From Microvirga sp. KLBC 81 (GTDB lineage: Bacteria > Pseudomonadota > Alphaproteobacteria > Rhizobiales > Beijerinckiaceae): a stretch of DNA of 64,000 nucleotides. Shown here in pieces: positions 50,115 to 59,467 of the stretch. The translations under genes were made by a program, and so were the position numbers. The stretch covers positions 1 through 64,000 of the forward strand of contig NZ_QDAH01000026.1 of the NCBI RefSeq assembly GCF_003075415.1, written 5' to 3'. The stretch's first letter is position 1, and each line of letters starts with the position of its first letter. Below the pieces are notes generated by a model. That model saw only the letters and a program-made list of their open reading frames with translations. It had not been told where the DNA came from and made no database searches.

Positions 50115-51167
50115 ATGGCACCTCGCCCGGCTCTTCTGTCGCTCGCGACCGCCGTTCCGCCCTATATCCTGACACAGAAGGATATCGCAGCGGCTGCCCG
50201 GCAGGTTTTTGGCGAGCAGTTCGGCGATTTCGACAAGGTCGAGCAGGTCTTCGAAACGGCAGGAGTCATTCAGCGCCATGCAGCACGGCCGCTCGAATGG
50301 TATCTGGAGCCGCATGGCTGGCCTGATCGGACGGAGGTCTACCTGCAGAGTGGTGCGGATCTCTTCGAGGAGGCGGCGCGCAAGGCTCTCGCGGCCGCCG
50401 GCTTGAAGGGCTCCGATGTCGACACGGTCATCACCGCATCCTCAACGGGGGTCGCAACACCAAGTCTCGATTCGTATCTGCTCGACCGTCTCGGCTTTCG
50501 TGAAGATGTGACGCGCATCCCGCTCTTCGGTCTCGGCTGCGCCGCGGGCGTGACCGGGCTGGCGGTCGCGACGCGCCTGGCGGCCGCCTCTCCGGGAACC
50601 ACCATCCTGTTCGTCACCGTCGAGTTGTCCACGCTGGCAGTCAGACCCGACAAGCTGACCGCTGCGAACGTGGTCTCCACGGCTCTCTTCGCCGACGGCG
50701 CCGCAGCCCTCCTCGTCAGGGCCGGAGATGGCGGCTTCGCCACGGCGCAGGGTTCCGGGGAGCATACCTGGCACGACACCCTCGACATCATGGGGTGGGA
50801 TATCGACCCGGACGGGTTCGGCGTCGTCCTCGCACGGGCGCTGCCGCCTTTTGCCGAAACCCACCTGGGGCCCGCCATCGCCGGCATCCTCCAACGGCTC
50901 CGCATCCCGATGTCGTCCATTGACCGCTTCGTGTGCCATCCCGGCGGACCAAAAATCATTACGGCGCTCGAGCGCGTGCTCCATCTCAACCAAGGCACGC
51001 TCGACCATGAGCGGGAAATTCTGGCAACGCATGGCAATATGTCTGCCCCGACGGTTCTGTTCGTCCTGGAGAGGGTTCTGCGCGCCGGTCTCCCGCAGCG
51101 TTGCCTTCTGATTGCCATGGGACCGGGATTCACGGCCTCCTGCCTTGTCCTGGAACGCTGCTCATGA
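50115..51167 (+). CDS. Type III polyketide synthase (chalcone/stilbene synthase superfamily)
   Basis: A 350-residue thiolase-fold homodimeric enzyme that extends a CoA starter with malonyl-CoA units. The catalytic triad is complete: C142 in FGLGCAAGVTGLA, H275 in VCHPGGPK and N308 in THGNMSAPT. The last 40 residues include the GPGF loop (MGPGFTASC). The context (methyltransferase of the isoprenylcysteine type overlapping it) resembles bpsA-bpsB of Bacillus and srsA-srsB of Streptomyces, which make alkylpyrones or alkylresorcinols from fatty acyl starters, so a long-chain pyrone/resorcinol product is likely but unproven. The stop overlaps the next ATG. Confidence 0.92.
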   Translation: MAPRPALLSLATAVPPYILTQKDIAAAARQVFGEQFGDFDKVEQVFETAGVIQRHAARPLEWYLEPHGWPDRTEVYLQSGADLFEEAARKALAAAGLKGSDVDTVITASSTGVATPSLDSYLLDRLGFREDVTRIPLFGLGCAAGVTGLAVATRLAAASPGTTILFVTVELSTLAVRPDKLTAANVVSTALFADGAAALLVRAGDGGFATAQGSGEHTWHDTLDIMGWDIDPDGFGVVLARALPPFAETHLGPAIAGILQRLRIPMSSIDRFVCHPGGPKIITALERVLHLNQGTLDHEREILATHGNMSAPTVLFVLERVLRAGLPQRCLLIAMGPGFTASCLVLERCS

Positions 51168-51670
51168 GTCTGAGCCTCGCTCTCCTGATCCTGGTAACGC
51201 TGCAAAGGATGAGCGAGCTTGCTTGGGCGCGACGCAACACGCGGCGCCTCAAGGCGCGCGGGGCTGTCGAGGTCGCGTCGGGGCATTACGGGCTGATCGT
51301 CCTCGTGCACACCGCCTGGCTCCTCGGTCTCTGGGTGTTGGCCTGGGATCGTCCTCTGGCGCCTGGCTGGGCGGGAGTTTATGTCGCCCTGCAGGTCGCG
51401 CGTTTCTGGGTTCTGGCATCCCTGGGCGAGCGCTGGACCACACGGATCATCGTCCTGCCGAGGACCCCGCTGGTTCGCACGGGACCATACCGGTTCATGA
51501 ACCACCCGAATTATCTCGTCGTCGCCGCCGAGATCGCCGTTCTGCCGCTCGCCTTCGGGCTTGTCGGATATGCCATTCTGTTCTCCCTTTTGAACGCTGC
51601 CGTGCTGACGGTCCGGATCCGCGCAGAAACGCGGGCCCTCAAAGAGTTCTGTCAGCCCCAAGTCACGTAG
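51164..51670 (+). CDS. Isoprenylcysteine carboxyl methyltransferase family protein (BpsB/SrsB-like)
   Basis: A 168-residue integral membrane methyltransferase (PF04140 family). Hydrophobic segments at about 2-14, 45-62, 68-86 and 125-155; the SAM-binding motif is RTGPYRFMNHPNYLVV (about 105-120), diagnostic of the family, with the later RAETRAL segment containing the conserved glutamate. In Bacillus and Streptomyces such enzymes O-methylate the products of the adjacent type III PKS. The ATG overlaps the PKS stop by four bases, strongly suggesting coupled function on a lipophilic product in the membrane. Confidence 0.88.
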   Translation: MSLSLALLILVTLQRMSELAWARRNTRRLKARGAVEVASGHYGLIVLVHTAWLLGLWVLAWDRPLAPGWAGVYVALQVARFWVLASLGERWTTRIIVLPRTPLVRTGPYRFMNHPNYLVVAAEIAVLPLAFGLVGYAILFSLLNAAVLTVRIRAETRALKEFCQPQVT

Positions 51671-51674
51671 AACG

Positions 51675-53231
51675 ATGACGGCGGGCACCGTGCCAGACGA
51701 ATTCGTTCCCTTCCGCATCTGGATGGGCTTCTGCGCCATGGGACTCGGCATGTTCATGGCGATCCTGGATATCCAGGTGGTGGCCACCTCTCTTCCGGAA
51801 ATCCGGTCCGCACTCGAAATCCCGCCAGACCAGATGAGCTGGGTGCAGACTGCCTATCTCATTGCCGAGGTCATCTCGATTCCTCTGACCGGTTGGCTGA
51901 CCCGCATGCTGACCATGCGCGGTCTGTTCACGATTGCCGTCGCCATCTTCACGATTGCGTCCGTCGGCTGTGCCGCCAGCACCGGATTCGCTTCGCTGAC
52001 GACATGGCGGGTGTTGCAAGGGTTCGCGGGAGGGACGCTGATCCCTTTGGTTTTTTCGGCGGTCTTCCTGCTCTTTCCGAAGAAGGTCGAGCCGGTTGCG
52101 ACCACCATCGCGGGCGTTCTCGCCGTTCTGGCACCGACATTGGGGCCTGTTGTCGGCGGTTGGATCACGCAGACCTATTCCTGGCATTGGCTATTCCTGA
52201 TCAACGTCGTTCCAGGACTTGCCGCCGGCTTGGTCGGCCTGTTCTGCCTGCCGCGGGACCGCTCGAACTTTGGCTTGGCACGTGCATTCGATTGGACCGC
52301 GCTGCTCAGCATCGTTTTATGTCTTGCCGCCCTGGAGATAGGGTTGAAGGAGGCTCCCCATCGCGGATGGTTGTCGCCGAGTGTCTTTGCGATCTTCGCT
52401 CTCTGTGTTGCTTCAGGACGTCTTTTTGTCGCTCGTACATTGCGGACGTCAGAGCCTATCGTGAACCTGTCGGCTCTCCTCGATTGGCGCCTTGCCATCG
52501 GATGCACACTGAGTTTTCTCACCGGCATCGGGCTTTATGGTTCTGTTTACCTCATGCCGGTCTTTCTCTCCTTCGTACGCGGCCATGGGGCGCTGCGTAT
52601 CGGAGAGATCATGTTGGTCACCGGTGTCGCACAGCTGGTGACCGCTCCTCTTGTCATTTGGGCAGAACGCCGGATCAGCGCAGTCGTCCTTACGGTCATT
52701 GGATTTATTCTCTTCGGCCTCGGCCTCGGCCTGAGCGCTTTTCAGCCGCGTGATGCCGACTTCGATGCGATGTTCTGGCCGCAGACGGTCCGCGGCATTG
52801 CGATCATGCTCTGCCTTCTGCCGCCGACGCGCGTCGCGCTGGGGCATCTTCCTCCCGAGCGCGTGCCAAATGCGAGCAGCCTGTTCAATCTCATGCGCAA
52901 TCTTGGAGGTGCAATCGGTCTCGCCCTGATCGACACGGTGATCTGGGCCCGAGCTCCCGAGCATGCTGGACTCTTGCTCGCTCGTCTCAAGACAGGGGAT
53001 CTCGATGCGGCACGCGCCATAGGCATTCCTGAAACCTTCCTGTCCGGACCGTTGCCATCTCCCGACAATCCCATGGTTCAGGCTTATGTACGGCCGCTGC
53101 TCGAGCGCGCGGGTCTGGCGACAGCAACGAACGAGGCATGGGCGATGATTGCCTCGCTCGTTCTTCTCGGCCCGATCATTCTCGTTCTGTCGCGTCCCGG
53201 GCGAGAAGCGGCCTCTGCCGCCAAGCCATAA
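51675..53231 (+). CDS. MFS exporter, DHA2 (EmrB/QacA) family
   Basis: A 518-residue drug:H+ antiporter-2 type carrier with about 14 membrane helices. Typical segments: MAILDIQVVATSLPEI (the motif D1-like LDxxVVNxALP position), SWVQTAYLIAEVISIPLTGWLTR and GPVVGGWITQTYSWHWLFLINVVPG (motif C region). It starts four bases after the methyltransferase stop, so it is the third gene of the PKS operon and a reasonable candidate to export the methylated polyketide. DHA2 carriers also export drugs, so the substrate is inferred from context only. No membrane-fusion (EmrA) partner is present. Confidence 0.88.
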   Translation: MTAGTVPDEFVPFRIWMGFCAMGLGMFMAILDIQVVATSLPEIRSALEIPPDQMSWVQTAYLIAEVISIPLTGWLTRMLTMRGLFTIAVAIFTIASVGCAASTGFASLTTWRVLQGFAGGTLIPLVFSAVFLLFPKKVEPVATTIAGVLAVLAPTLGPVVGGWITQTYSWHWLFLINVVPGLAAGLVGLFCLPRDRSNFGLARAFDWTALLSIVLCLAALEIGLKEAPHRGWLSPSVFAIFALCVASGRLFVARTLRTSEPIVNLSALLDWRLAIGCTLSFLTGIGLYGSVYLMPVFLSFVRGHGALRIGEIMLVTGVAQLVTAPLVIWAERRISAVVLTVIGFILFGLGLGLSAFQPRDADFDAMFWPQTVRGIAIMLCLLPPTRVALGHLPPERVPNASSLFNLMRNLGGAIGLALIDTVIWARAPEHAGLLLARLKTGDLDAARAIGIPETFLSGPLPSPDNPMVQAYVRPLLERAGLATATNEAWAMIASLVLLGPIILVLSRPGREAASAAKP

Positions 53232-53277
53232 TTTGGTGCTTGCAGCTCATGGATCCGCAGAGGTGTCGATCTGACGA

Positions 53278-54561
53278 TCAGCTTTGTTTCTGCTCTATCA
53301 GTCGCAGGCGGAGAGCGGTGACGAACGCCACGGCGAGCATCAGCGCGACAAAGCCCGCAACGGCACTCCAACCACCGCCCGCCCAGAACCAGCCACCAGC
53401 CGAGCCCAACACGCTCGAGCCGACATAGTAGGCGAGGAGATAAAGGGACGAGGCATGGCCTTTGGATCCGACGGCCATGCGTCCGACCCAACCGCTCGCC
53501 ACAGAGTGAGTGACGAAGAAGCCGATCGTGCTGGCAACCACCCCGGCAATCACGCCTGTGAGCGACGACAGGAGTGTCAGGGCAATCCCGATCGCCATCG
53601 TGACAATTCCCGCAAACAGAACGGGGGAGCGCCCGAGCCGATCCGCCTGATGGCCCGCTACCGTCGATGCGATTGCACCGAGCATGTACACCAGAAAGAT
53701 CGCGCCGATCTGCGCAGGAGTGAGGTTGAAGGGGGCCTCGCTCAGTCGGAACGTCAGATAATTGAACATAGTGACGTTGATCCCGAGCCCAAGAAAGCCC
53801 ATCAGGAAGAGCAGCGGCAGGCCCGGCGTGCGCAGATGCCTGAGCCATGCATCCCGGTGATGGGCCAGTGTTCCCCTGGCTCGTGGGAAGAAGTTTCGCG
53901 ACGGCGGCAGCAGAACAAAAAATCCCAGTGAGGCCATGAGCCCCAACACCCCGATGCCGCCGGATGCAAGGCGCCAGGAGAAGTACTCGGTTACCACTCC
54001 GGCGCTGATCCGCCCGAGCATGGCGCCGAAGGCTGTTCCGCCGACATAGAGACCCATGGCCGTGCCGAGCGCCTTCGGATGAATCTCTTCGGCAAGGTAT
54101 GCCATGGCAACGGCCGGCACTCCTCCAAGCACGAGGCCTTCAAGAGCACGGAGGACCAGCAGCACATGCCAGTCCGGTGCGACGGCGCTTCCGATATGAA
54201 GAACGGCTGCGCCACCCATCGAGGAGAACATCAGTCCGCGCCGGCTCACTGTTTCCGACAGGGCTCCGGCGCACAGAATGGCGAAGGCGAGGCAGCCTGT
54301 CGCGAGAGACAGAGCAAGCGAACTCGCTGACGGACTGACGCCGAACTCATCGACCAGATGAGGCAGGAGCGGCTGTACCGCGTAAATCAACGAGAAGGTT
54401 GCAAACCCTGCCAGAAAGAGGGCCAGGCTGATCCGTCGGTAAGCCGGCGTCCCGCGCTCCGTCCATTGGGGGACGCGAGGTGCAGTATCGCCAGCCATGC
54501 GAATGTCCGAAGGGGCATTCGTATCACGATATGACCTGGGACGGGTCTGTGCGGCGGTCAT
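53278..54561 (-). CDS. MFS transporter, YnfM/AraJ-like efflux carrier (DHA1)
   Basis: A 427-residue carrier of 12 helices, transcribed toward and convergent with the DHA2 gene (46 bp between stops). After a hydrophilic 42-residue head, SLALFLAGFATFSLIYAVQPLLPHLVDEFGVSP begins helix 1; this segment and GALSETVSRRGLM match the YnfM group. The loop HQADRLGRSPVLF is the typical MFS motif in the second half. Start at ATG 54561; an internal ATG at 54498 would remove the first 21 residues. Divergent from the LysR gene, which probably controls it. Confidence 0.85.
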   Translation of the reverse strand: MTAAQTRPRSYRDTNAPSDIRMAGDTAPRVPQWTERGTPAYRRISLALFLAGFATFSLIYAVQPLLPHLVDEFGVSPSASSLALSLATGCLAFAILCAGALSETVSRRGLMFSSMGGAAVLHIGSAVAPDWHVLLVLRALEGLVLGGVPAVAMAYLAEEIHPKALGTAMGLYVGGTAFGAMLGRISAGVVTEYFSWRLASGGIGVLGLMASLGFFVLLPPSRNFFPRARGTLAHHRDAWLRHLRTPGLPLLFLMGFLGLGINVTMFNYLTFRLSEAPFNLTPAQIGAIFLVYMLGAIASTVAGHQADRLGRSPVLFAGIVTMAIGIALTLLSSLTGVIAGVVASTIGFFVTHSVASGWVGRMAVGSKGHASSLYLLAYYVGSSVLGSAGGWFWAGGGWSAVAGFVALMLAVAFVTALRLRLIEQKQS

Positions 54562-54652
54562 TGCAGGGCTCTAAAAGACAGATCTTACGCTTCAATGCAT
54601 CAAGCCCTACCGCGTCGCGAGCTATTCAACATCAGCAATTTACTTTGATCAG

Positions 54653-54671
54653 CTATAGCGAAATTATATAG
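54653..54671 (+). promoter_or_regulatory. Candidate LysR-type operator (T-N11-A dyad)
   Basis: CTATA (54653-54657) and TATAG (54667-54671) are exact inverted arms around GCGAAATTA, within the 115-bp divergent space and six bases before the LysR start codon. The dyad contains the T-N11-A pattern of LysR boxes and its position fits autoregulation plus control of the divergent MFS gene. Confidence 0.5.
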
Positions 54672-54676
54672 GCGCC

Positions 54677-55669
54677 ATGGAAATCGCACAGCTTCGGACT
54701 TTCGTCCACGTGGCCGAACTCGGCAGTCTCAGCAAGGCGTCGGGGCGGCTTCGTATTGCGCAACCCGCTCTCAGCCGCCAGATCCGGATGCTGGAAGAGG
54801 AGCTGGGCGTCCGCCTGTTCGAGCGTCATGGCCGAGGGATGATCATCACGGAGCAGGGGCGGAATGTTCTCAAGCATGCGGTCCGTGTCATCGCCGAGCT
54901 GGACGAGCTTAGAGCCAGCGCTGCCGGTTCGGAGGCCCCCCTGAGCGGACATGTGGCCATCGGCATCTCGCCGACTGTGGCGGATGTGGTTTCAGTCCCG
55001 TTTGTGACAGCCTTCCGGACCCAATATCCAGGCGTTATGGTGCAGCTGGTCAGCGCGTATACGGGATATCTCCTGGACTCGCTGTACCGGGGGGAGATCG
55101 ATCTGGCGGTGCTCTATGATCCCCGGGTGACCCGCTCGCTCCGGTCCGAGCCGCTGATGCAGGAGAGCCTCTTCCTGATAGGGCCTGCTGACATGGAGGT
55201 GTCGGGCGAGAGCGCCGTGTCCTTCGCGGAAATGGCGCGCATGCCGCTTCTGCTGCCGAGCACCCGGCACGGGCTGCGCAATATCCTCGAGCGGTTTGCT
55301 GAAGAGGCCGGCGTTTCTCTAAACGTGACTGTGGAAATGGACAGCTATACGGCCATGAAAGACCTCGTGCGCCATGGCCACGGCTACACAATCCTGCCTC
55401 TCGCACCCATCTATGAGGACGTCGCTGCCGGTCGGCTGGTTGCCGTGCCGATCTGCAACCCTTCGCCTACCCGCCAGCTTGTGCTGTCGTATCCAAGCGA
55501 CAGGCCGGTCTCTCGCGCGGCGCAGCTCGCGGGCGAATCCCTTTCCCGCATCATGGTCGAGCAGGTGAACCGTGGTATTTGGAGAGGGGAGCCGTTGACC
55601 AAAGGCAGAACGGATGGGGCGAACGAGCTAGACATTACAGGCCGCAGATCCCTGAGAATCAAGGAATAG
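54677..55669 (+). CDS. LysR family transcriptional regulator
   Basis: A 330-residue LysR-type regulator. The winged helix-turn-helix lies at about 3-62 ([19 protein letters not shown], then [17 protein letters not shown]), followed by a linker helix and the periplasmic-binding-protein-like effector domain from about 95 ([15 protein letters not shown]) to 300. The hydrophilic last 25 residues are extra. The N-terminal helix resembles the Nac/CynR-type subgroup, but the effector is unknown. Divergent from the MFS carrier gene, the classical arrangement for local regulation. Confidence 0.9.
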   Translation: MEIAQLRTFVHVAELGSLSKASGRLRIAQPALSRQIRMLEEELGVRLFERHGRGMIITEQGRNVLKHAVRVIAELDELRASAAGSEAPLSGHVAIGISPTVADVVSVPFVTAFRTQYPGVMVQLVSAYTGYLLDSLYRGEIDLAVLYDPRVTRSLRSEPLMQESLFLIGPADMEVSGESAVSFAEMARMPLLLPSTRHGLRNILERFAEEAGVSLNVTVEMDSYTAMKDLVRHGHGYTILPLAPIYEDVAAGRLVAVPICNPSPTRQLVLSYPSDRPVSRAAQLAGESLSRIMVEQVNRGIWRGEPLTKGRTDGANELDITGRRSLRIKE

Positions 55670-55733
55670 GCCAAGCATTCCGGATCTCCTTCACGGCGCT
55701 CCTCCCCAATGGCTCGCACACTGCCGTTTCGGC

Positions 55734-55762
55734 TTGCGTTTTGAGCCGTTTACCCCTATATG
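55734..55762 (+). promoter_or_regulatory. Predicted promoter of the rpsB-tsf operon
   Basis: TTGCGT (55734-55739), a 17-base spacer and TATATG (55757-55762), giving a leader of about 95 bases before rpsB. The leader contains a GCCGG-rich hairpin and may carry autoregulation by S2, but I cannot define such a site. Confidence 0.5.
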
Positions 55763-55866
55763 CGCCCCCATTCCACACGCGGAAACCGCCTCGTGAGCCC
55801 ATGAGGTATCCCGGTGGCCGGCAGGGCCGGTTCACTGTTCCGCGGAGGCTTAACCGGAGAAAAACT

Positions 55867-56883
55867 ATGGCGCTTCCTGATTTCTCGATGCGTCAGCTGC
55901 TCGAAGCTGGCGCTCACTTTGGCCACCAAGCCCACCGCTGGAACCCGAAGATGGGTCAATACATCTTCGGCACCCGCAACAACATCCACATCATCGACCT
56001 CGCTCAGTCGGTCCCGATGATGCACCGCGCTCTCCAGGCCGTCAGCGACACGGTGGCCAAGGGCGGTCGCGTGCTCTTCGTCGGCACGAAGCGTCAGGCT
56101 GCTGACGCCGTTGCCGATGCTGCCAAGCGTTCGGCTCAGTACTATGTGAATTCCCGCTGGCTCGGCGGCATGCTCACCAACTGGAAGACGATCTCCGGCT
56201 CGATCCAGCGCCTGCGCAAGGTCGACGAGATCCTCGCCGGCGGCGGCCAGGGCCTCACGAAGAAAGAGCGTCTCATGCTCGCTCGCGAGAAGGAGAAGCT
56301 CGAGCGCGCTCTCGGCGGCATCAAGGACATGGGCGGCACGCCCGACCTGATCTTCGTCATCGACACCAACAAGGAACAGCTGGCGATCAAGGAGGCTAAC
56401 CGCCTCGGTATCCCGGTTGCCGCCATCGTCGACACGAACTGCGATCCGGATGGCATCGCTTTCCCGGTCCCGGCTAACGACGACGCCGGTCGTGCAATCT
56501 CGCTCTACTGCGACCTCGTTGCCCGCGCCGCTCTCGACGGCATCTCCCGTGGCGCCGGCGCCATGGGCATCGACATCGGCGAGTCCGAGCATCCGCTCGC
56601 TGAAGAGCTCCCGGCGAGCGACGTTGCCGCCTATGACGGCGAGCAGTTCGAGCGTCTGGCCGCTCCCCGCGGCGCTCCGGACGACCTGACCAAGCTGAAC
56701 GGCGTTGGCCCGCAGCTCGAGAAGAAGCTGAATGAAGCCGGCATTTTCCACTACTGGCAGCTGGCCGCCATGCAGCCGGGTGACATCGCCCAGCTCGACA
56801 AGGACCTGAAGCTCAACGGCCGCCTCGAGCGCGACGGTTGGATCAATCAGGCCCGCGCGATGATCGAAGCCGCTGCGGCGTAA
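55867..56883 (+). CDS. rpsB: 30S ribosomal protein S2 with C-terminal helix-hairpin-helix domain
   Basis: Ribosomal protein of 338 residues; ordinary S2 is about 240. The S2 core begins [22 protein letters not shown] and includes [17 protein letters not shown] and [19 protein letters not shown]. From about residue 271 a separate domain follows: [20 protein letters not shown], then [10 protein letters not shown] and [18 protein letters not shown]. This is a helix-hairpin-helix module of the kind also fused to L21 or NuoE in some Rhizobiales. Start ATG behind CCGGAG. tsf follows after a 107-bp gap with a hairpin. Confidence 0.96.
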   Translation: MALPDFSMRQLLEAGAHFGHQAHRWNPKMGQYIFGTRNNIHIIDLAQSVPMMHRALQAVSDTVAKGGRVLFVGTKRQAADAVADAAKRSAQYYVNSRWLGGMLTNWKTISGSIQRLRKVDEILAGGGQGLTKKERLMLAREKEKLERALGGIKDMGGTPDLIFVIDTNKEQLAIKEANRLGIPVAAIVDTNCDPDGIAFPVPANDDAGRAISLYCDLVARAALDGISRGAGAMGIDIGESEHPLAEELPASDVAAYDGEQFERLAAPRGAPDDLTKLNGVGPQLEKKLNEAGIFHYWQLAAMQPGDIAQLDKDLKLNGRLERDGWINQARAMIEAAAA

Positions 56884-56930
56884 GTCCCTCGGCGCCGTCC
56901 AAAAAGCGGCGGCGCTTGAACGAATGATTG

Positions 56931-56957
56931 AGCCCGGCGTTCCATGAGCGCCGGGCT
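56931..56957 (+). terminator. Hairpin between rpsB and tsf
   Basis: AGCCCGGCG (56931-56939) and CGCCGGGCT (56949-56957) pair perfectly across nine bases. Only CCCTCT follows, so it would act as partial attenuator or processing site rather than a full terminator. Confidence 0.45.
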
Positions 56958-56990
56958 CCCTCTATGCAAGAACCTGTGAAAGGATAAGCC

Positions 56991-57920
56991 ATGGCGAATA
57001 TCACCGCTGCGATGGTGAAGGAGCTGCGCGAGACGACCAGCGCGGGCATGATGGACTGCAAGGCTGCTCTCGCCGAGACCAACGGCGACATGGAAGCCGC
57101 CATCGACTGGCTCCGTAAGAAGGGCCTCTCGAAGGCTGCCAAGAAGGCCGGCCGCGTCGCTGCCGAAGGCCTCGTCGCCGTCGAGTCGTCCGGTCACACC
57201 GCCACCATCCTCGAGGTCAACTCGGAGACGGACTTCGTCGCCCGCAACGACCAGTTCCAGGCTTTTGTCCGCGAAGCCGCCAAGATCGGCCTGAACGGCA
57301 ACGGCACCATCGAGTCGCTCGAGGCCGCTACGTTCCCCGGCTCGTCCACGACCGTGAAGGACCGTCTGCAGGAACTCATTGCCACCATCGGCGAGAACAT
57401 GACCCTGCGCCGCATCGCGAAGCTCGAAGTCTCGAAGGGCGTGATCGCAACCTACGTGCACAACGCTGTCGCCGAAGGTCTCGGCAAGATCGGCGTGCTC
57501 GTTGCGCTTGAGTCCGAGGGTGACGTTGAGGTTCTGAGCACGCTCGGCCGGCAGATCGCCATGCACGTGGCTGCGACCAGCCCGGTTGCTCTCGACGCTT
57601 CGGGTGTTGACCAGACCACCATCGACCGTGAGACCGCGATCCTGCGTGACAAGAACGCCGGCAAGCCGGACCACGTCATGCAGAAGATCATCGAGAGCGG
57701 CCTGAAGAGCTACTTCAAGGAAGTCACGCTCCTCGAGCAGCCCTTCGTGCACGATCCGTCCAAGACCGTGACACAGGTGCTCAAGGAAACCGAATCCAAG
57801 GCCGGCAAGCCGGTCGCCCTGAAGGCCTTCGTCCGCTACGCTCTCGGCGAGGGCATCGAGAAAGAAGAGGCCCCTGACTTCGCGGCGGAAGTCGCGGCAC
57901 AGGCCGGTCTCAAGGCCTAA
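56991..57920 (+). CDS. tsf: Elongation factor Ts
   Basis: GDP/GTP exchange factor for EF-Tu, 309 residues. The N-terminal UBA-like module [23 protein letters not shown] and [24 protein letters not shown] are diagnostic, as is [16 protein letters not shown], which contacts EF-Tu (the TDFV motif). Two core subdomains follow. Terminator at 57935 ends the rpsB-tsf unit. Confidence 0.97.
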   Translation: MANITAAMVKELRETTSAGMMDCKAALAETNGDMEAAIDWLRKKGLSKAAKKAGRVAAEGLVAVESSGHTATILEVNSETDFVARNDQFQAFVREAAKIGLNGNGTIESLEAATFPGSSTTVKDRLQELIATIGENMTLRRIAKLEVSKGVIATYVHNAVAEGLGKIGVLVALESEGDVEVLSTLGRQIAMHVAATSPVALDASGVDQTTIDRETAILRDKNAGKPDHVMQKIIESGLKSYFKEVTLLEQPFVHDPSKTVTQVLKETESKAGKPVALKAFVRYALGEGIEKEEAPDFAAEVAAQAGLKA

Positions 57921-57934
57921 AACAAGAAACACAA

Positions 57935-57961
57935 AAACGGCGGCTTCTCAGCCGCCGTTTT
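57935..57961 (+). terminator. Intrinsic terminator after tsf
   Basis: AAACGGCGGC (57935-57944) pairs perfectly with GCCGCCGTTT (57951-57960), six-base loop, next base T. Located 15 bases after the tsf stop. Confidence 0.82.
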
Positions 57962-58088
57962 CATGAGAAGGCTATAAATCCGGCAAACTCTCCTGAACCT
58001 TATCCTTTAAGGAGGCCTGAAGCCCTCATCAGGATAATGGCTTCCGGTGAGCCATGCTGAAATGATCGTGAAAGAAGGGAGACCGACA

Positions 58089-58802
58089 GTGGCACAATTC
58101 CGGCGCATTCTGGTGAAGCTCTCGGGAGAGGCCTTGATGGCTCCCGACGGCTATTGGCTCGATTCCGAAGTGCTCTCCCGCCTGGCCCGGGATCTCGCCA
58201 GAGCCACCAAAGCCGGATTCGAGATTGCTGTCGTGATCGGCGGTGGCAACATCATCCGCGGCGCACGCATGAGCGCTGCAGGCTGGATCGACCGTCCCAC
58301 TGCCGATTCCATGGGCATGCTCGGCACGGTCATGAACTCCCTCGCCATCGAGACGGCCCTGAACGCCGCCGGCGTTCCGGCCCGCACCATGTCGGCGGTG
58401 TCCATGCCGACGATCTGTGAAACCTATGCCCGCCAGCCTGCTCTGCATCACCTGGATAAGGGACAGGTGATCGTGCTCGCCGGCGGCACCGGTAACCCGT
58501 TCTTCACCACCGACACTTCGGCGGTGCTGCGGGCGGCGGAACTCAGGTGCGATGCGGTTCTGAAGGCCACCCAGGTGGATGGCGTCTATTCCGCCGACCC
58601 GAAGAAGGATCCCAGCGCCCTCCGCTTCGATCGCCTCACCCATGATGAGGCCATTGCCAAGGATCTGAAGGTGATGGACACGGCAGCCTTTGCCCTGGCG
58701 CGGGAGAGCAGGCTCTCGATCATCGTCGGCTCGGTCCACGCGCCGAGCTCCGTGACCGATCTCTTGCTCGGAAATGTACCGTCGACAATTGTGGTCCCGT
58801 AA
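58089..58802 (+). CDS. pyrH: Uridylate kinase
   Basis: Phosphorylates UMP to UDP in pyrimidine nucleotide synthesis; 237 residues, hexameric amino-acid-kinase fold. Segments: RRILVKLSGEALM, VIGGGNIIRG, DSMGMLGTVMNSLA, the GGTGNPFFTTDTSAVLRA loop and ATQVDGVYSADPKKDP. A GTG start at 58089 (AQFRRIL) is preferred because GAAGGGAG lies seven bases upstream; another GTG at 58047 would add 14 residues. Begins the pyrH-frr-uppS-cdsA-dxr-rseP-bamA string. Confidence 0.95.
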   Translation: MAQFRRILVKLSGEALMAPDGYWLDSEVLSRLARDLARATKAGFEIAVVIGGGNIIRGARMSAAGWIDRPTADSMGMLGTVMNSLAIETALNAAGVPARTMSAVSMPTICETYARQPALHHLDKGQVIVLAGGTGNPFFTTDTSAVLRAAELRCDAVLKATQVDGVYSADPKKDPSALRFDRLTHDEAIAKDLKVMDTAAFALARESRLSIIVGSVHAPSSVTDLLLGNVPSTIVVP

Positions 58803-58876
58803 GGCAAGGGCCTTGATGCGGGACCTTGGGCAGCGTAAGCCCGTTTCTAGAGAGTTCGCGTAAGGAAAAGATCTCC

Positions 58877-59437
58877 ATGGCTACGACCTTTGACCTCGCC
58901 GATGTAAAGCGCCGCATGCAGGGCGCCATCAACGCTTTCAAGAACGACCTCGCCAGCCTGCGCACAGGCCGCGCTTCGCCGAACCTTCTCGATCCGATTC
59001 AGGTTGATGCCTACGGCTCGCTGCTCCCGATCTCGCAGATCGCCACCGTCAACGTGCCGGAGCCGCGCCTGCTCAGCGTGCAGGTGTGGGATCGCGGCAT
59101 GGTCGCCGCCGTGGAAAAGGCCATCCGTGAGTCGGATCTCGGTCTCAATCCGCAGACCGAGGGCCAAGTCATCCGCCTGCGCATTCCCGAGATGAACGAG
59201 CAACGCCGCAAGGAAATGGTGAAGGTCGCGCACAAGTATGCCGAAGAGGCGCGCATTGCCGTCCGCCACGTGCGCCGCGACGGTCTCGACCTGCTCAAGA
59301 AGCTCGAGAAGGACTCGGCTATCAGCGAGGACGATGCCAAGCGCGATGGTGACCAGGTTCAGAAGGCCACCGATCAGTTCGTTGCCGAAATCGACCATCT
59401 CCTGGTGGCCAAGGAAAAGGAAATCATGCAAGTCTGA
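58877..59437 (+). CDS. frr: Ribosome recycling factor
   Basis: A 186-residue factor that splits post-termination ribosomes with EF-G. Two-domain tRNA-like fold with [63 protein letters not shown] and the C-terminal helix. Start at MATTFDLAD, behind AAGGAAAAG. It lies 74 bp after pyrH and 30 bp before uppS. Confidence 0.97.
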   Translation: MATTFDLADVKRRMQGAINAFKNDLASLRTGRASPNLLDPIQVDAYGSLLPISQIATVNVPEPRLLSVQVWDRGMVAAVEKAIRESDLGLNPQTEGQVIRLRIPEMNEQRRKEMVKVAHKYAEEARIAVRHVRRDGLDLLKKLEKDSAISEDDAKRDGDQVQKATDQFVAEIDHLLVAKEKEIMQV

Positions 59438-59467
59438 TCCACTTCGGACCTGCATTGGAAACGCATC

